A DNA stretch of 64,000 nucleotides from Actinomycetota bacterium (lineage in GTDB: Bacteria; Actinomycetota; Actinomycetes; Propionibacteriales; Propionibacteriaceae): assembly GCA_020161755.1 (NCBI GenBank), contig JAIUOS010000002.1, forward strand, positions 124,001-188,000, in the 5' to 3' direction. The notes under the pieces were generated by a model. It saw only the letters and a list, made by a program, of their open reading frames with translations. It had not been told where the DNA came from and did not search any database. Below are positions 25,615 to 33,874 of the stretch, in pieces. Made by a program: the position numbers and the translations under genes. Numbering within the stretch: the first letter of the stretch is position 1; the number at the start of each line of letters is the position of its first letter.

Positions 25615-25641
25615 CGCGAAGACCGCGGAAGGAGACATGAG

Positions 25642-26445
25642 ATGAGGTCGGTTGGTCGGGAGCTGGACTTCGCCAGCTCGGAAGCTGTGCCGGGTGAAGT
25701 TGAGGCGGCCTGGCCCGGTTGGCAGGAGCTTCACCCGGAACTGCGTGTTGTCGACGCCAGTGGACTACGGGCGTGGCTGAAGCAGGTACCAGGCGAGGAG
25801 AGCGACAGGGTGCTGTGCGTCCTCGCACGGCGGGCGTCGGAGCGGGGCGAGGACGATCACGCGGCACGGGTGGCACTGGTGTGGGCGCTGCTGCCCGGGG
25901 CAGGCTGCCTCGCCTCCCGCTACCGGTACCTGCCGAATCCCAACTTCATCGTCGCCGAGCAGCTGTGGATTCAGGCCTCCGAGTTCCCCTGGCAGACGAC
26001 CTCGAAGGTCGCGGCCAATGTGCTCGCCAAGGTGCGCAATGAGGTGCTGCGTGAGATCGGAGTGTCGACCCGTCCCGATCCAGCCGAACGGCTGAACGCT
26101 TCCGCGGTTCAGTACGTCGACACCTGGCGCTCGCACATCGCGCCCGCCGAGCAGACCGGGGCCGACGAACTGCACGAGCTCCTCGACCATGCGGTCGACA
26201 CCCAGGTCATCACCCCGTGGGATCGCGCGCTGCTTCTGGTGGCCGTGGATGTGGGCTACGACGCCAGCTGGGCGCTCAAGCGAGACAGCTGTCTTGGCGG
26301 CTTCACCGGCAACGCCTTCTCCGCTCTGGTCGCCGAGCGGCTCGGCTGCTCGGCACGGACCGTCCGTCGACGCGTTCATCTCGCGGTTCGGGCGCTGCGC
26401 GACTCGCTGCCGCACCTGCTCGATGAGGTTCGTGATGCTGCCTGA
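25642..26445 (+). CDS. Sigma region 4-like HTH protein, candidate ICE regulator
   Basis: A 267-residue soluble protein. The C-terminal 40 residues hold a sigma-70 region 4-like HTH: LVAERLGCSARTVRRRVHLAV, split between helix pairs, preceded by ALLLVAVDVGYD. The rest is helical and has no sigma region 2 that I can see, so it may be a sigma-like activator rather than a full sigma factor. ATG 25642 has AAGGAG 8 bp upstream. It is directly before the T4SS operon, with copy C of the repeated element in the 57-bp gap. It is the best candidate in the window for the protein that reads that element. Confidence 0.65.
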   Translation: MRSVGRELDFASSEAVPGEVEAAWPGWQELHPELRVVDASGLRAWLKQVPGEESDRVLCVLARRASERGEDDHAARVALVWALLPGAGCLASRYRYLPNPNFIVAEQLWIQASEFPWQTTSKVAANVLAKVRNEVLREIGVSTRPDPAERLNASAVQYVDTWRSHIAPAEQTGADELHELLDHAVDTQVITPWDRALLLVAVDVGYDASWALKRDSCLGGFTGNAFSALVAERLGCSARTVRRRVHLAVRALRDSLPHLLDEVRDAA

Positions 26446-26451
26446 GATCCT

Positions 26452-26487
26452 CGTGGCCGACATGGACGGTCCTATGCCTTCTTCATG
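26452..26487 (+). promoter_or_regulatory. ICE backbone two-block element, copy C
   Basis: CGTGGCCGAC (26452-26461) and GCCTTCTTCATG (26476-26487) at the standard spacing, directly after the sigma-like gene and 15 nt before ATG 26503, the first gene of the T4SS operon. The ATG inside block 2 is in frame with that gene but lacks a ribosome site, so it is treated as part of the element. Confidence 0.7.
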
Positions 26488-26502
26488 GCCGAGGTGATCG
26501 GA

Positions 26503-27279
26503 ATGACTGACGCGACGATCGAGTGGGCGCCACTCGCAGCAACCGTGCGGAACGCGCTCGCCCAGAGGGCTCGCCGGCAGGGGCGGCCGCCGGACAGCGG
26601 GCTGTATGGATGGCAGCCCCGCTACGACGAGCGCGTGGTAGCGGTTGCCGGGCTGACCGGGTCGGCCGGCGCGACGACGGTGAGTCTGGCTTTGGCGTCC
26701 GTGGCCACTCTCACCGGCCCGGCCAGGATCATCGAGTGCGCACCGCCCAGCCGCTCCGGGCTGACTGCCGCAGCCGACGCCGAACTCGGTACCGGTCGCG
26801 GTGGCTGGACGAGGGGTCAGCGCGAGGGCGTCACTCTGATCCGCCGGAGCTCGACGTCCTTGTTCGACGCAGCCCCGCCACCGTCGGAGGAGGCGGAGAC
26901 GTTCACCGTCCTCGATGTCGGGGACCTGCTGACCGATCGGCCCGGCGAGCAGTCGATCGCTGCTGACGTCGCGGATGGCTGGGTGCTGGTGGCGAAGCCG
27001 AGCGTCCCGTGCCTGCGGCAGCTGGAACTCGTCCTCGACCTCGGACTGGCACACAACCCGACGCTCGCGATCGTCGGCAGCTCGCCCCGGCGTTGGCCGA
27101 GCCGGCTGGCCTCGGCCATCCAACCGCGCACCCGCGCGCTGCTCGAGTCGGGCCGGGTAGCGACCTTCCGCCACGACAAGCTCCTCGCGCTCACCGGCCT
27201 GACCCCGGATCCACTGCCTCGACACGTCGCAGCCTCCGCCCGGACGCTGCTCACCTTCCTGGAAGGACGACCCCAATGA
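26503..27279 (+). CDS. ParA/MinD-like ATPase with degenerate P-loop
   Basis: A 258-residue protein with VVAVAGLTGSAGATTVSLALASVA near residue 45 as a MinD-type deviant Walker A, and FTVLDVGDLLTD as the Walker B region near residue 131. It resembles the CpaE-like protein of the pilus operon in plan. In actinobacterial ICEs such a protein heads the T4SS operon and may position the machine. ATG 26503 has GAGGTG at 26491-26496. The stop overlaps the next ATG. Confidence 0.65.
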   Translation: MTDATIEWAPLAATVRNALAQRARRQGRPPDSGLYGWQPRYDERVVAVAGLTGSAGATTVSLALASVATLTGPARIIECAPPSRSGLTAAADAELGTGRGGWTRGQREGVTLIRRSSTSLFDAAPPPSEEAETFTVLDVGDLLTDRPGEQSIAADVADGWVLVAKPSVPCLRQLELVLDLGLAHNPTLAIVGSSPRRWPSRLASAIQPRTRALLESGRVATFRHDKLLALTGLTPDPLPRHVAASARTLLTFLEGRPQ

Positions 27280-27554
27280 GGTTCCTGATCCCGCTCAAGG
27301 TCTGCCCGGTCGCACCCGGCCAGGCTCAGCAGTACGTCGACCAGATCACCGGCAACGTCCTGTGGGGCGTTCAGTGGATCTTCGTCGTCGCGCTCGTGAT
27401 CAGCGTCGCCGCGATCGCCGGCGGGCGCCTGTTCATGATGCCGCACGCCTCCCGCGCCGGGGTCATCTCTGCGGTCGTCGTCTTCTTGTCGGTGATCGCC
27501 TACCTGACCCTGCCGTCGCTTCTCGACGCGCTGATGGGGAAGGGCTGCATCTGA
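27276..27554 (+). CDS. Small two-helix membrane protein of the T4SS operon
   Basis: A 92-residue protein with two membrane helices (about 30-52 and 60-84) and a Cys near each end. Size, helix number and position early in the conjugation operon resemble VirB2/TrbC-type pilin subunits, but no signature motif proves it. ATGA overlaps on both sides couple it to its neighbours. Confidence 0.55.
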   Translation: MRFLIPLKVCPVAPGQAQQYVDQITGNVLWGVQWIFVVALVISVAAIAGGRLFMMPHASRAGVISAVVVFLSVIAYLTLPSLLDALMGKGCI

Positions 27555-28357
27555 TGGCTGCCCAGGACATCACCGGAGCCCCGTGGCCCCGGTGGCGCCT
27601 GTTCCTCGGGCTGGCCGTGGTCGCGACCGTCGGTCTACTGCTGTTCGGCGGGCTCGTCGCCACCATGCTGGCACTCGTCGTCCCCAGCACACCGGGGACG
27701 GAACCGGTCGACGTCGTAGCCACGGAACCCTCGGGCGAAGACCGGCGAAACGCGATCGCGGCATCATCTCTGCCGGATGTCCCGCCTGACGCCAGGTGGC
27801 CCCACGCCCCGGCCGCAGTCCCGCCGCCCGAGATCACGGTCCCGGTCTCAGCGTCGATGGGACCGGCAGGCGTTTCGTCGGGCTTTCCCAGGACGTCCGA
27901 GGGCGCGCTGGGTCAGCTGGCGGCGATCGAGGTGCGGGTCCTGGAAGCGATGAGCATCCCGGTCCTCAACCAGGTGCATTCCGCATGGGTTGCGCCGGGT
28001 GGTCCAGAGCTTGCCGCGTGGGAGATGTCGGCCAACGTCCAAGCCTTCCTCGGCGCCGTCCCGCACGAGGCACCCGACCGGATCGACGACACCACCACCG
28101 TCACTGTTGTCCCGGTCGGCGCCCAGCTGAAGGGGACGGACGGCCCGGACTGGGTCCTGGCCTGCGCGATGGTCGAGGTCCGCGCCACGGTCGCCACCGA
28201 TGCACGTATGGCCTACGGACACTGCGCCCGGATGGCGTGGGCGAACGACCGCTGGCTGATCGCGCCCGGCGTCCCACCGGCAGCGGTCGACGGCGCGTGG
28301 CCGGGCACGCAGGAGTTCATCGACGCCGGCTGGAAGACCTGGAGGCAGGCATCGTGA
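27554..28357 (+). CDS. VirB8/TcpC-like conjugation protein
   Basis: A 267-residue bitopic membrane protein: one helix at residues 16-43, then an external Thr/Pro-rich linker and a domain of about 170 residues (LGQLAAIEVRVLEAMSI; WVLACAMVEVRATVATDARM). One-helix proteins with an NTF2-like outer domain in this position are usually VirB8/TcpC analogues, scaffolds of the T4SS channel. The assignment rests on topology and context. Its ATG overlaps the preceding stop, and its stop overlaps the GTG of the TrbL-like gene. Confidence 0.55.
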   Translation: MAAQDITGAPWPRWRLFLGLAVVATVGLLLFGGLVATMLALVVPSTPGTEPVDVVATEPSGEDRRNAIAASSLPDVPPDARWPHAPAAVPPPEITVPVSASMGPAGVSSGFPRTSEGALGQLAAIEVRVLEAMSIPVLNQVHSAWVAPGGPELAAWEMSANVQAFLGAVPHEAPDRIDDTTTVTVVPVGAQLKGTDGPDWVLACAMVEVRATVATDARMAYGHCARMAWANDRWLIAPGVPPAAVDGAWPGTQEFIDAGWKTWRQAS

Positions 28358-29778
28358 TCCCGATCTTCCCGAACCCGTTCGACCCGCTCGGCAGCGTCGC
28401 CTCGAAGATCGTCTATGACGGCTGGACGGCCGCGATGCTGGGCATCTGGAACGCCGGCCTCTGGCTGCTCCAACTGGTGCTGAACCTGGGCGACATGCTG
28501 CTGACCCCGGACCTGCGTGAGGGCGGGCCCGGCGCGGGCATCTACCGGACGGCCTTCTGGATCGCTGGCGCGCTCGTGCTGATCCTGGGCATCGTCCAGA
28601 TCGGGACGGCTGCGGTCCGGCGCGACGGCCGCAGCCTCGCCCGAGTCGGGATCGGTGTGGTCCAGTTCGCGATCGTGTGGGCGGGTTGGCTCGCGTACGG
28701 AGTCGTGCTGATCGCCGCCACCTCGGGGCTCACCCGGTCACTGATGCAGTCCCTGCTTCACGCGGACGCCTGGTCGGCCATCAAGATCGGCGAACCCTTT
28801 GGCGCCGGCGACCTCACCGACGCCACGGTTGCCACCGTGCTCGGCTTCATGGGCTTCTTCGTCGTGATCGCCGCGCTCGGCCACTTCCTCGTCCTGCTCG
28901 CGCGGGCGGCCGCCCTGATGGTGCTCGCCGCGACCACGCCGATCGCCGCCGCCGGCCTGATCGGCGACGCGGGGCGAGCGTGGTTCTGGAAGTCACTGCG
29001 CTGGTTCCACGCCGCCGCGTTCGCTCCGGTCGTCATGGTGCTGGTCTTCGGGCTCGCGAACCAGTTCACGACCGGCATCGCCACCGGGCTCGGCAAGGAC
29101 TTCTCCGCCATCGGTACCTCGGTGGTCGGGGTAGTGCTGATCCTGATCTCGGTGTTCAGCCCGCTAGCGCTGTTCCGGATGCTCGCCTTCGTCGACCCCG
29201 GCACCAGCTCCGGCGCGGCGATGCGCGCCGGACTGGCAGCGAACGGGGGCATCCAGGGACTGCTGTCCCCGAAGCCCGCGGACGGTGGCGCGGCAACGCG
29301 GACCGACGAACAGGGACGGACGAGCGCGGAGGGCTCGGCCGAGGCGCAGACAACGGCCCGGTTCGCGAACTCCGCCTCGGGGGTCATGAAGGTTCTCGGG
29401 CCGATTGGCCAGGTCGCCGCAACGGGTCTTGGCGCGATGGCGACAGTCGGCACGCGTGGAGCCTCGATGGGTGCCGACCTGACCAGCCAGATGGGCGTCG
29501 GCCACCAGGTCTGGCCACCTGACCTCAGCCCGCAGGCCAGGAAGGCCAGCCAGACCCAGGACAGCCGCCAAGACCAGAATGGCAGCGACGGCAACCCGCC
29601 CGCGGACAACACCGAAGCAGGCGCGGACAACACCCCACCCGCCCCCGGCAACAGCGGGGCTCCCTCGACCCTGGCGGCTCGGCCCACCGTCGGCGCCACT
29701 CCAGCAGACGGTGCACTCGCGAGTGGAGGAACCGTAGCAGGCGGCGGGGAAGCTGCCGCTGCCGTAGCGGCTCTGTGA
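28354..29778 (+). CDS. TrbL/VirB6-like polytopic conjugation protein
   Basis: A 474-residue protein with six or seven helices in the first 290 residues (for example GIYRTAFWIAGALVLILGIV and TATVATVLGFMGFFVVIAAL), then a long Gly/Ala/Ser-rich soluble tail ending in low-complexity sequence. LARAAALMVLAATTPIAAAG resembles the TrbL/VirB6 core. The protein would form the inner-membrane channel of the mating apparatus. GTG 28354 overlaps the upstream stop. The next gene begins 14 bp downstream. Confidence 0.75.
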   Translation: MIPIFPNPFDPLGSVASKIVYDGWTAAMLGIWNAGLWLLQLVLNLGDMLLTPDLREGGPGAGIYRTAFWIAGALVLILGIVQIGTAAVRRDGRSLARVGIGVVQFAIVWAGWLAYGVVLIAATSGLTRSLMQSLLHADAWSAIKIGEPFGAGDLTDATVATVLGFMGFFVVIAALGHFLVLLARAAALMVLAATTPIAAAGLIGDAGRAWFWKSLRWFHAAAFAPVVMVLVFGLANQFTTGIATGLGKDFSAIGTSVVGVVLILISVFSPLALFRMLAFVDPGTSSGAAMRAGLAANGGIQGLLSPKPADGGAATRTDEQGRTSAEGSAEAQTTARFANSASGVMKVLGPIGQVAATGLGAMATVGTRGASMGADLTSQMGVGHQVWPPDLSPQARKASQTQDSRQDQNGSDGNPPADNTEAGADNTPPAPGNSGAPSTLAARPTVGATPADGALASGGTVAGGGEAAAAVAAL

Positions 29779-29792
29779 CCGGAAGGACGACG

Positions 29793-31298
29793 ATGGCTGT
29801 TTACAGCGACTATTCCCGAGACCGGATCGGCTGGTTCTTCGGACTCACCGGTCCACAACTGGGCGTGCTCGGCGCTGCCGCGCTGCCGGTGTTCATCGCT
29901 GTGAACCGGCAGCAGTGGGGTCTTGCTGGGGCGCTGATCCTTGCGTGGACCGCCTTGCTGGTGCTGGTGGCCGTCCCGATTCGAGGGCGCTCGCTCACCG
30001 GTTGGCTGGTCGCGTGGTCGGCATTCACGCTCGCCCGGGTCGCGGGCTGGTCACGGTTCCGGTCTCGAGCGAGCGTCGGCAAGACCAGGGACTTGGCCGA
30101 GGTCGACCTGCCAGGCGTGCTGTCCGGGGTCGTCATCCATGACGGGCCACCGTCCGGGCCATCACAGGCGAGGGTGGCGATCATCCAGGACCACGCAGCC
30201 CACACGTGGGCTGTCACCGCCGCGATCACCCACCCCGGCGTCGGCATGGCCGACGGCAACCAGCGCGCGGGCTACGGGACGGGCCTGGCCGACCTGCTCG
30301 ACGGATGCGTACGCACCGAACTGATCGGCGAGGTGCTGTTCATCGTCCGCACCGTCCCCGACGACGCCGCAGAACGGCACCTGTGGAGCCAGCGCCATCG
30401 CCGGCCCGACGCACCCTTGCTCGCGGTCGCTATCACCGACCAGCTCACCGCTGGCCTCGCCGCAGCCTCGGTGCGCACCGAGGCGTTCATCACGATCGTG
30501 GTGCCCGAGGCCCGCCTGTCGCGGGAGGCCCGCGAGTTCGGACGCGGCATCGACGCCCGCGCCCGCGTCCTCCTCCAACTCATGGGCGAAGTCGAGGCAC
30601 AACTGCGCTCCGGCTTCGGCGCGACCTCGGTCGCCTGGCTGACAAGCCCCGAACTGGCCCTGGGCGTACGAACCGGGTTCGCGTCCACGGAACGAGCGGG
30701 GATCATCGAGGCCCGGGCCGCTGCATCCATCGACCCCGGCGTGGAGGCGTCGATCCCGTGGGCCCAAGCGGGGCCCGGCATTGCCCAGGCCAGTGGACGG
30801 CACTACTCCCACGACGCCTGGCTCAGCATCAGCGCGACGCTCAAGCTGCCAGACCGCGGTGCCGCCCTCGGCGCGCTGGCCCCCGTGCTCGTGCCGACGG
30901 AGCCGGGGGAGCGACGCAGTCTGCTGGTCGCGTTCCCGCTGCTCGCCCAACAGTCCGCCGATCGGCAGACCGCGAACGCCGAGTGGACTGCCGACATGGC
31001 CGACGCCGTTCGCGTCAAGGCCGGCATCCGCAGCCGAGCCCGCCAACGGGCCGAACACGCCAAGGCCCACGGATTGGACGACAAACTTGCCCACGGCAAC
31101 GCCCTCACCCGGCCGTACGCCGTCGCGACGGTCACCGTGCCCCGCCCGTGCGCCATCAACGAGGCCGGACGCAGGCTCGACGCCAGCATCCGTCGCGCGG
31201 GCTTCGCACCACTGCGCCTCGACCTCGCCCATGATCTCGGCTTCGCGGTCTCGACCATCCCGCTCGGGGCCTCGCTCACCCGGAAGGCCTACCGATGA
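29793..31298 (+). CDS. SCO6880-family conjugation protein
   Basis: A 501-residue protein of the family named after Streptomyces SCO6880, always found in actinobacterial T4SS operons. The N-terminal 90 residues (DRIGWFFGLTGPQLGVLGAA, then two helices) look like a PrgI/VirB3-type membrane module. The remaining 400 residues are soluble and resemble the N-terminal part of VirB4 proteins, the ATPase part of which is the next gene. So VirB3 plus the VirB4 N-domain may be fused here. ATG 29793 follows GGAAGGAC; the stop overlaps the virB4 ATG. Confidence 0.8.
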   Translation: MAVYSDYSRDRIGWFFGLTGPQLGVLGAAALPVFIAVNRQQWGLAGALILAWTALLVLVAVPIRGRSLTGWLVAWSAFTLARVAGWSRFRSRASVGKTRDLAEVDLPGVLSGVVIHDGPPSGPSQARVAIIQDHAAHTWAVTAAITHPGVGMADGNQRAGYGTGLADLLDGCVRTELIGEVLFIVRTVPDDAAERHLWSQRHRRPDAPLLAVAITDQLTAGLAAASVRTEAFITIVVPEARLSREAREFGRGIDARARVLLQLMGEVEAQLRSGFGATSVAWLTSPELALGVRTGFASTERAGIIEARAAASIDPGVEASIPWAQAGPGIAQASGRHYSHDAWLSISATLKLPDRGAALGALAPVLVPTEPGERRSLLVAFPLLAQQSADRQTANAEWTADMADAVRVKAGIRSRARQRAEHAKAHGLDDKLAHGNALTRPYAVATVTVPRPCAINEAGRRLDASIRRAGFAPLRLDLAHDLGFAVSTIPLGASLTRKAYR

Positions 31299-32815
31299 GG
31301 CGGCGACCTCGCGCCGGACGCTCCGCGTCCGAACTGCTCGCCGACTTCGGCCACCCACTACCCGTCCGTCCAGTGGAGCTGCCCGCGGAGCGGGAACCCC
31401 GGCTCTTCCGGCCGGTCTCTCGCCGGGGCGTCGCCAGGCCGGGACACGGCTACGCGCCGGCGTCTGCGCCGGCGACGGTGTCGCGCATGACGTCGGACCA
31501 GGCGGGCGTTCTATGGCCGTTCATCACCGGGCCAGGGCTGCCACCCACCGGCGCCGTCATGGGCATCGACCAGCAGTCTGGTGGGTGCTTCTTCGCCGAC
31601 CCCGGCGGCTGGGTCCTCGACGACGCGATCGGCGTCACCAACCCGAACGTGTTCGTCTTCGGCAAGCCCGGACGCGGCAAGTCCGCCACCATCAAGGCCT
31701 TCGCGACCCGGCTCATGCCCTTCGGCTACCGGACCCTGATCGCCGGTGACCCCAAGGACGAGTACGAACCCCTCTGCGGGGAGCTTGGCGTCGAGCCGAT
31801 CACCGTCGGCCACGGACTGTCGGCCCGCATCAACCCGCTCGCCTTCGGACCCCTCGGACAGGGCTGGGCCGACCTCCCCGCGGCGGAGGCCAGGCGACGG
31901 GTCGCGATCGTGTTTGCCCGATGGCTGACCCTGATTCGGGGCCTCGTCGGATCGCAGCGGATCGGGGAGGCACGCGTACCGTTCGGGCCGGTCGACGAGG
32001 TCGTGGTGAAGACCGCGCTCGCCCATCTGACCGGGCACCGCCAGGGCAACACGGTGCTGGTCGAGACGACGATCCCGCAGCTGTGGCGGCTGCTGGACGA
32101 GCCCACCGACGAGTTGGTCGCCGAGTGTCGCTACGCCACCACCCGCCAGTTCCTCGACGAAACTCGGCTCCTGCGAGACGCCCTGGGCCAGTTGGTCTCC
32201 GGCGCGCTCGCGGGCCTGTTCGACGGACCCACCACCATCGACATCGACTGGAATGCGCCGATCCAGTCCCTCTCCCTGTCGAGGCTCGAAGCCCTCGGTG
32301 ACGAGGCCGTCGGGATCGCCCTGACCTGTCTCAACTCCTGGAGCCGCGGCATGCGCGAACTTGCCGCCCCCGGCGACCTGCGCGTCGTCGTCCGCGACGA
32401 ATCCTGGAAACAGCTCCGGCTCGGCCCCGAGGCGGTCAAGAGCTTCGACGCCGACCTGCGGCTCTCCCGCCGCGACGGGGACGTCCAGGTAGCGGTCGCC
32501 CACAAGCCGTCGGACCTGCTCACCGCCGGCGACGCCGGCTCGCAGGCAGTCGCGATCGCCAAGGACCTGCTCCACCTGGCCGACACACACATCCTCCACG
32601 GTCAGGACCCCGCCGTCGCCGAAGACCTCCACCGGCTCCTCGGGTTGTCGGCGACCGAGCAGGACCTCGTCACCGGCTGGGCGATGCAGGGCAAGGGGCG
32701 CGCCCTGTGGTGCGTCGGAGACCGGCGATACAAGGTCCTCACGGTCCTTCACGAGAAAGAGCGGACGCTGTTCCAGACAAACGAACGATGGCTCGACTAC
32801 TCGGCAAGGCCGTGA
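31295..32815 (+). CDS. virB4: VirB4-like conjugation ATPase
   Basis: A 506-residue ATPase. Walker A GKPGRGKSATIK is at about residues 122-133 after NPNVFVFG. DPKDEYEPLCGELG follows, the usual VirB4/TraC segment. VVVRDESWKQL near residue 365 is Walker B with the catalytic acid, and HGQDPAVAEDL lies near residue 430. It energises substrate transfer and pilus or channel assembly. It lacks the N-terminal domain of full VirB4, apparently supplied by the SCO6880 protein next door. The next gene begins inside its 3' end (28-bp overlap). Confidence 0.85.
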   Translation: MRRRPRAGRSASELLADFGHPLPVRPVELPAEREPRLFRPVSRRGVARPGHGYAPASAPATVSRMTSDQAGVLWPFITGPGLPPTGAVMGIDQQSGGCFFADPGGWVLDDAIGVTNPNVFVFGKPGRGKSATIKAFATRLMPFGYRTLIAGDPKDEYEPLCGELGVEPITVGHGLSARINPLAFGPLGQGWADLPAAEARRRVAIVFARWLTLIRGLVGSQRIGEARVPFGPVDEVVVKTALAHLTGHRQGNTVLVETTIPQLWRLLDEPTDELVAECRYATTRQFLDETRLLRDALGQLVSGALAGLFDGPTTIDIDWNAPIQSLSLSRLEALGDEAVGIALTCLNSWSRGMRELAAPGDLRVVVRDESWKQLRLGPEAVKSFDADLRLSRRDGDVQVAVAHKPSDLLTAGDAGSQAVAIAKDLLHLADTHILHGQDPAVAEDLHRLLGLSATEQDLVTGWAMQGKGRALWCVGDRRYKVLTVLHEKERTLFQTNERWLDYSARP

Positions 32816-33462
32816 TGAAGCCCGCGGTATGGATCGCCTGCCTCACCCTCGTGGTGGCCCTCAGCGTCCCTTTCGGCGCCGCCCTCGTCATCACCACGAT
32901 CGCGACGCCGGCAGCCGCCCACCAGCTGTCGATCGACTCCTGCAGCACCATCACGGACGAACCCGGGCTACCCACACCAGCCCCGAGCCCCACGCCCGAG
33001 AACGTGACAACCGACCTGGACTGCGTGCCCGTCAGCGGCGATCTGCCGCCCGGACCGGGCGGAAGCTGCCCACCAAGTGGCAGTGCCGCCGAACGCGGAC
33101 TCAGGCCCAACGCCTTACGCGCGCTCCGTTGCGTCAAGCAACGCTTCCCGTGGATCAAGTACATGGGCGGCGTTGGTTCCCGTCCGAGCGGCTACGTCTC
33201 GGACCACCCGCGCGGACTGGCGGTCGACTTCATGATCCCCGCCTGGAACAGTCACGCCGGCAACGCCCGCGGCTGGGAAGTCGCCCACTGGCTGCAAGCC
33301 CACGCCAAGGATCTGCACGTCAAGTACCTCATCTTCGACAACCGCTCCTGGCGCGCCTACAACCCGTCAGCCGGCTGGCGCCCCTACCGCTATCCCGGCC
33401 CGAACCCGAACAACCCGACCACCAAACACGAGAACCACGTCCATGTATCCGTCTATGCCTGA
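32788..33462 (+). CDS. Secreted cell-wall peptidase-like protein of the conjugation operon
   Basis: A 224-residue exported protein. The N-terminus has a hydrophobic signal or anchor (VWIACLTLVVALSVPFGAAL). A Pro/Thr-rich linker follows and then a C-terminal domain of about 120 residues. VSDHPRGLAVDFMI and HENHVHVSVY place the His and Asp ligands as in LAS/M15-type D,D-peptidases, of the ARB_07466-like group. Its likely task is opening peptidoglycan locally so the conjugation channel can cross the wall. ATG 32788 lies within the end of virB4. Confidence 0.75.
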   Translation: MARLLGKAVMKPAVWIACLTLVVALSVPFGAALVITTIATPAAAHQLSIDSCSTITDEPGLPTPAPSPTPENVTTDLDCVPVSGDLPPGPGGSCPPSGSAAERGLRPNALRALRCVKQRFPWIKYMGGVGSRPSGYVSDHPRGLAVDFMIPAWNSHAGNARGWEVAHWLQAHAKDLHVKYLIFDNRSWRAYNPSAGWRPYRYPGPNPNNPTTKHENHVHVSVYA

Positions 33463-33491
33463 TGCGCAGATGGCTATGGTCTATCTGCGCA
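33463..33491 (+). promoter_or_regulatory. Operator before the PIN toxin-antitoxin pair
   Basis: TGCGCAGAT (33463-33471) and ATCTGCGCA (33483-33491) are perfect inverted 9-mers, 11 bp apart and 20 bp before the antitoxin ATG. A plausible site for autorepression by the antitoxin's HTH. It begins at the base after the T4SS operon stop, so backbone and cargo meet with no spare bases. Confidence 0.65.
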
Positions 33492-33511
33492 GCTCTGCGT
33501 ATCATGGTGGC

Positions 33512-33874
33512 ATGTCCCATCCGCTGGCCACCTTCGATCCCGACGACATCCGTGACAGCTCGACCGATGTTGGCCTGCCCGGCTGGGCGAAGGCGCTGGT
33601 CGACCGGGTGCGCGAGGCCGCCGCGTCGGGCCAGACAGTCACGGTGACCGCAGAGGAGCGGATGCTCACCCCCGAACAGATGGCGCGCAGGCTCGGCGTC
33701 CACCGCTCGACGATCACCCGCAAGATCCTCGCCGGCGAGATCCGGGCACTGAAGGTCGGCAACCGGCATCGTGTCCCGTACTCGGAGTTCCAGCGGTACC
33801 GCGAGCACATGCTGGATCGGATTGCTCGCGCATCTGCACCCGATGTCGAGGCGGAGCTCTTCGGTGACCAGTGA
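33512..33874 (+). CDS. HTH antitoxin of a PIN-domain toxin-antitoxin pair
   Basis: A 120-residue protein with an excisionase-like HTH at residues 51-95: LTPEQMARRLGVHRSTITRK, then GEIRALKVGNRHRVPYSEFQ. Such HTH proteins pair with PIN ribonucleases in actinobacterial type II toxin-antitoxin loci. The N-terminal 45 residues are likely disordered or toxin-binding. ATG 33512 is used; earlier in-frame codons lie in the operator. Its end overlaps the toxin gene by 11 bp. Confidence 0.75.
   Translation: MSHPLATFDPDDIRDSSTDVGLPGWAKALVDRVREAAASGQTVTVTAEERMLTPEQMARRLGVHRSTITRKILAGEIRALKVGNRHRVPYSEFQRYREHMLDRIARASAPDVEAELFGDQ

Noticed and set aside
26485-26502. ATG 26485 as the start of the ParA-like gene
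   Set aside because: It belongs to block 2 of the repeated element (CTTCTTCATG) and has no ribosome site; ATG 26503 has GAGGTG 6 bp upstream.
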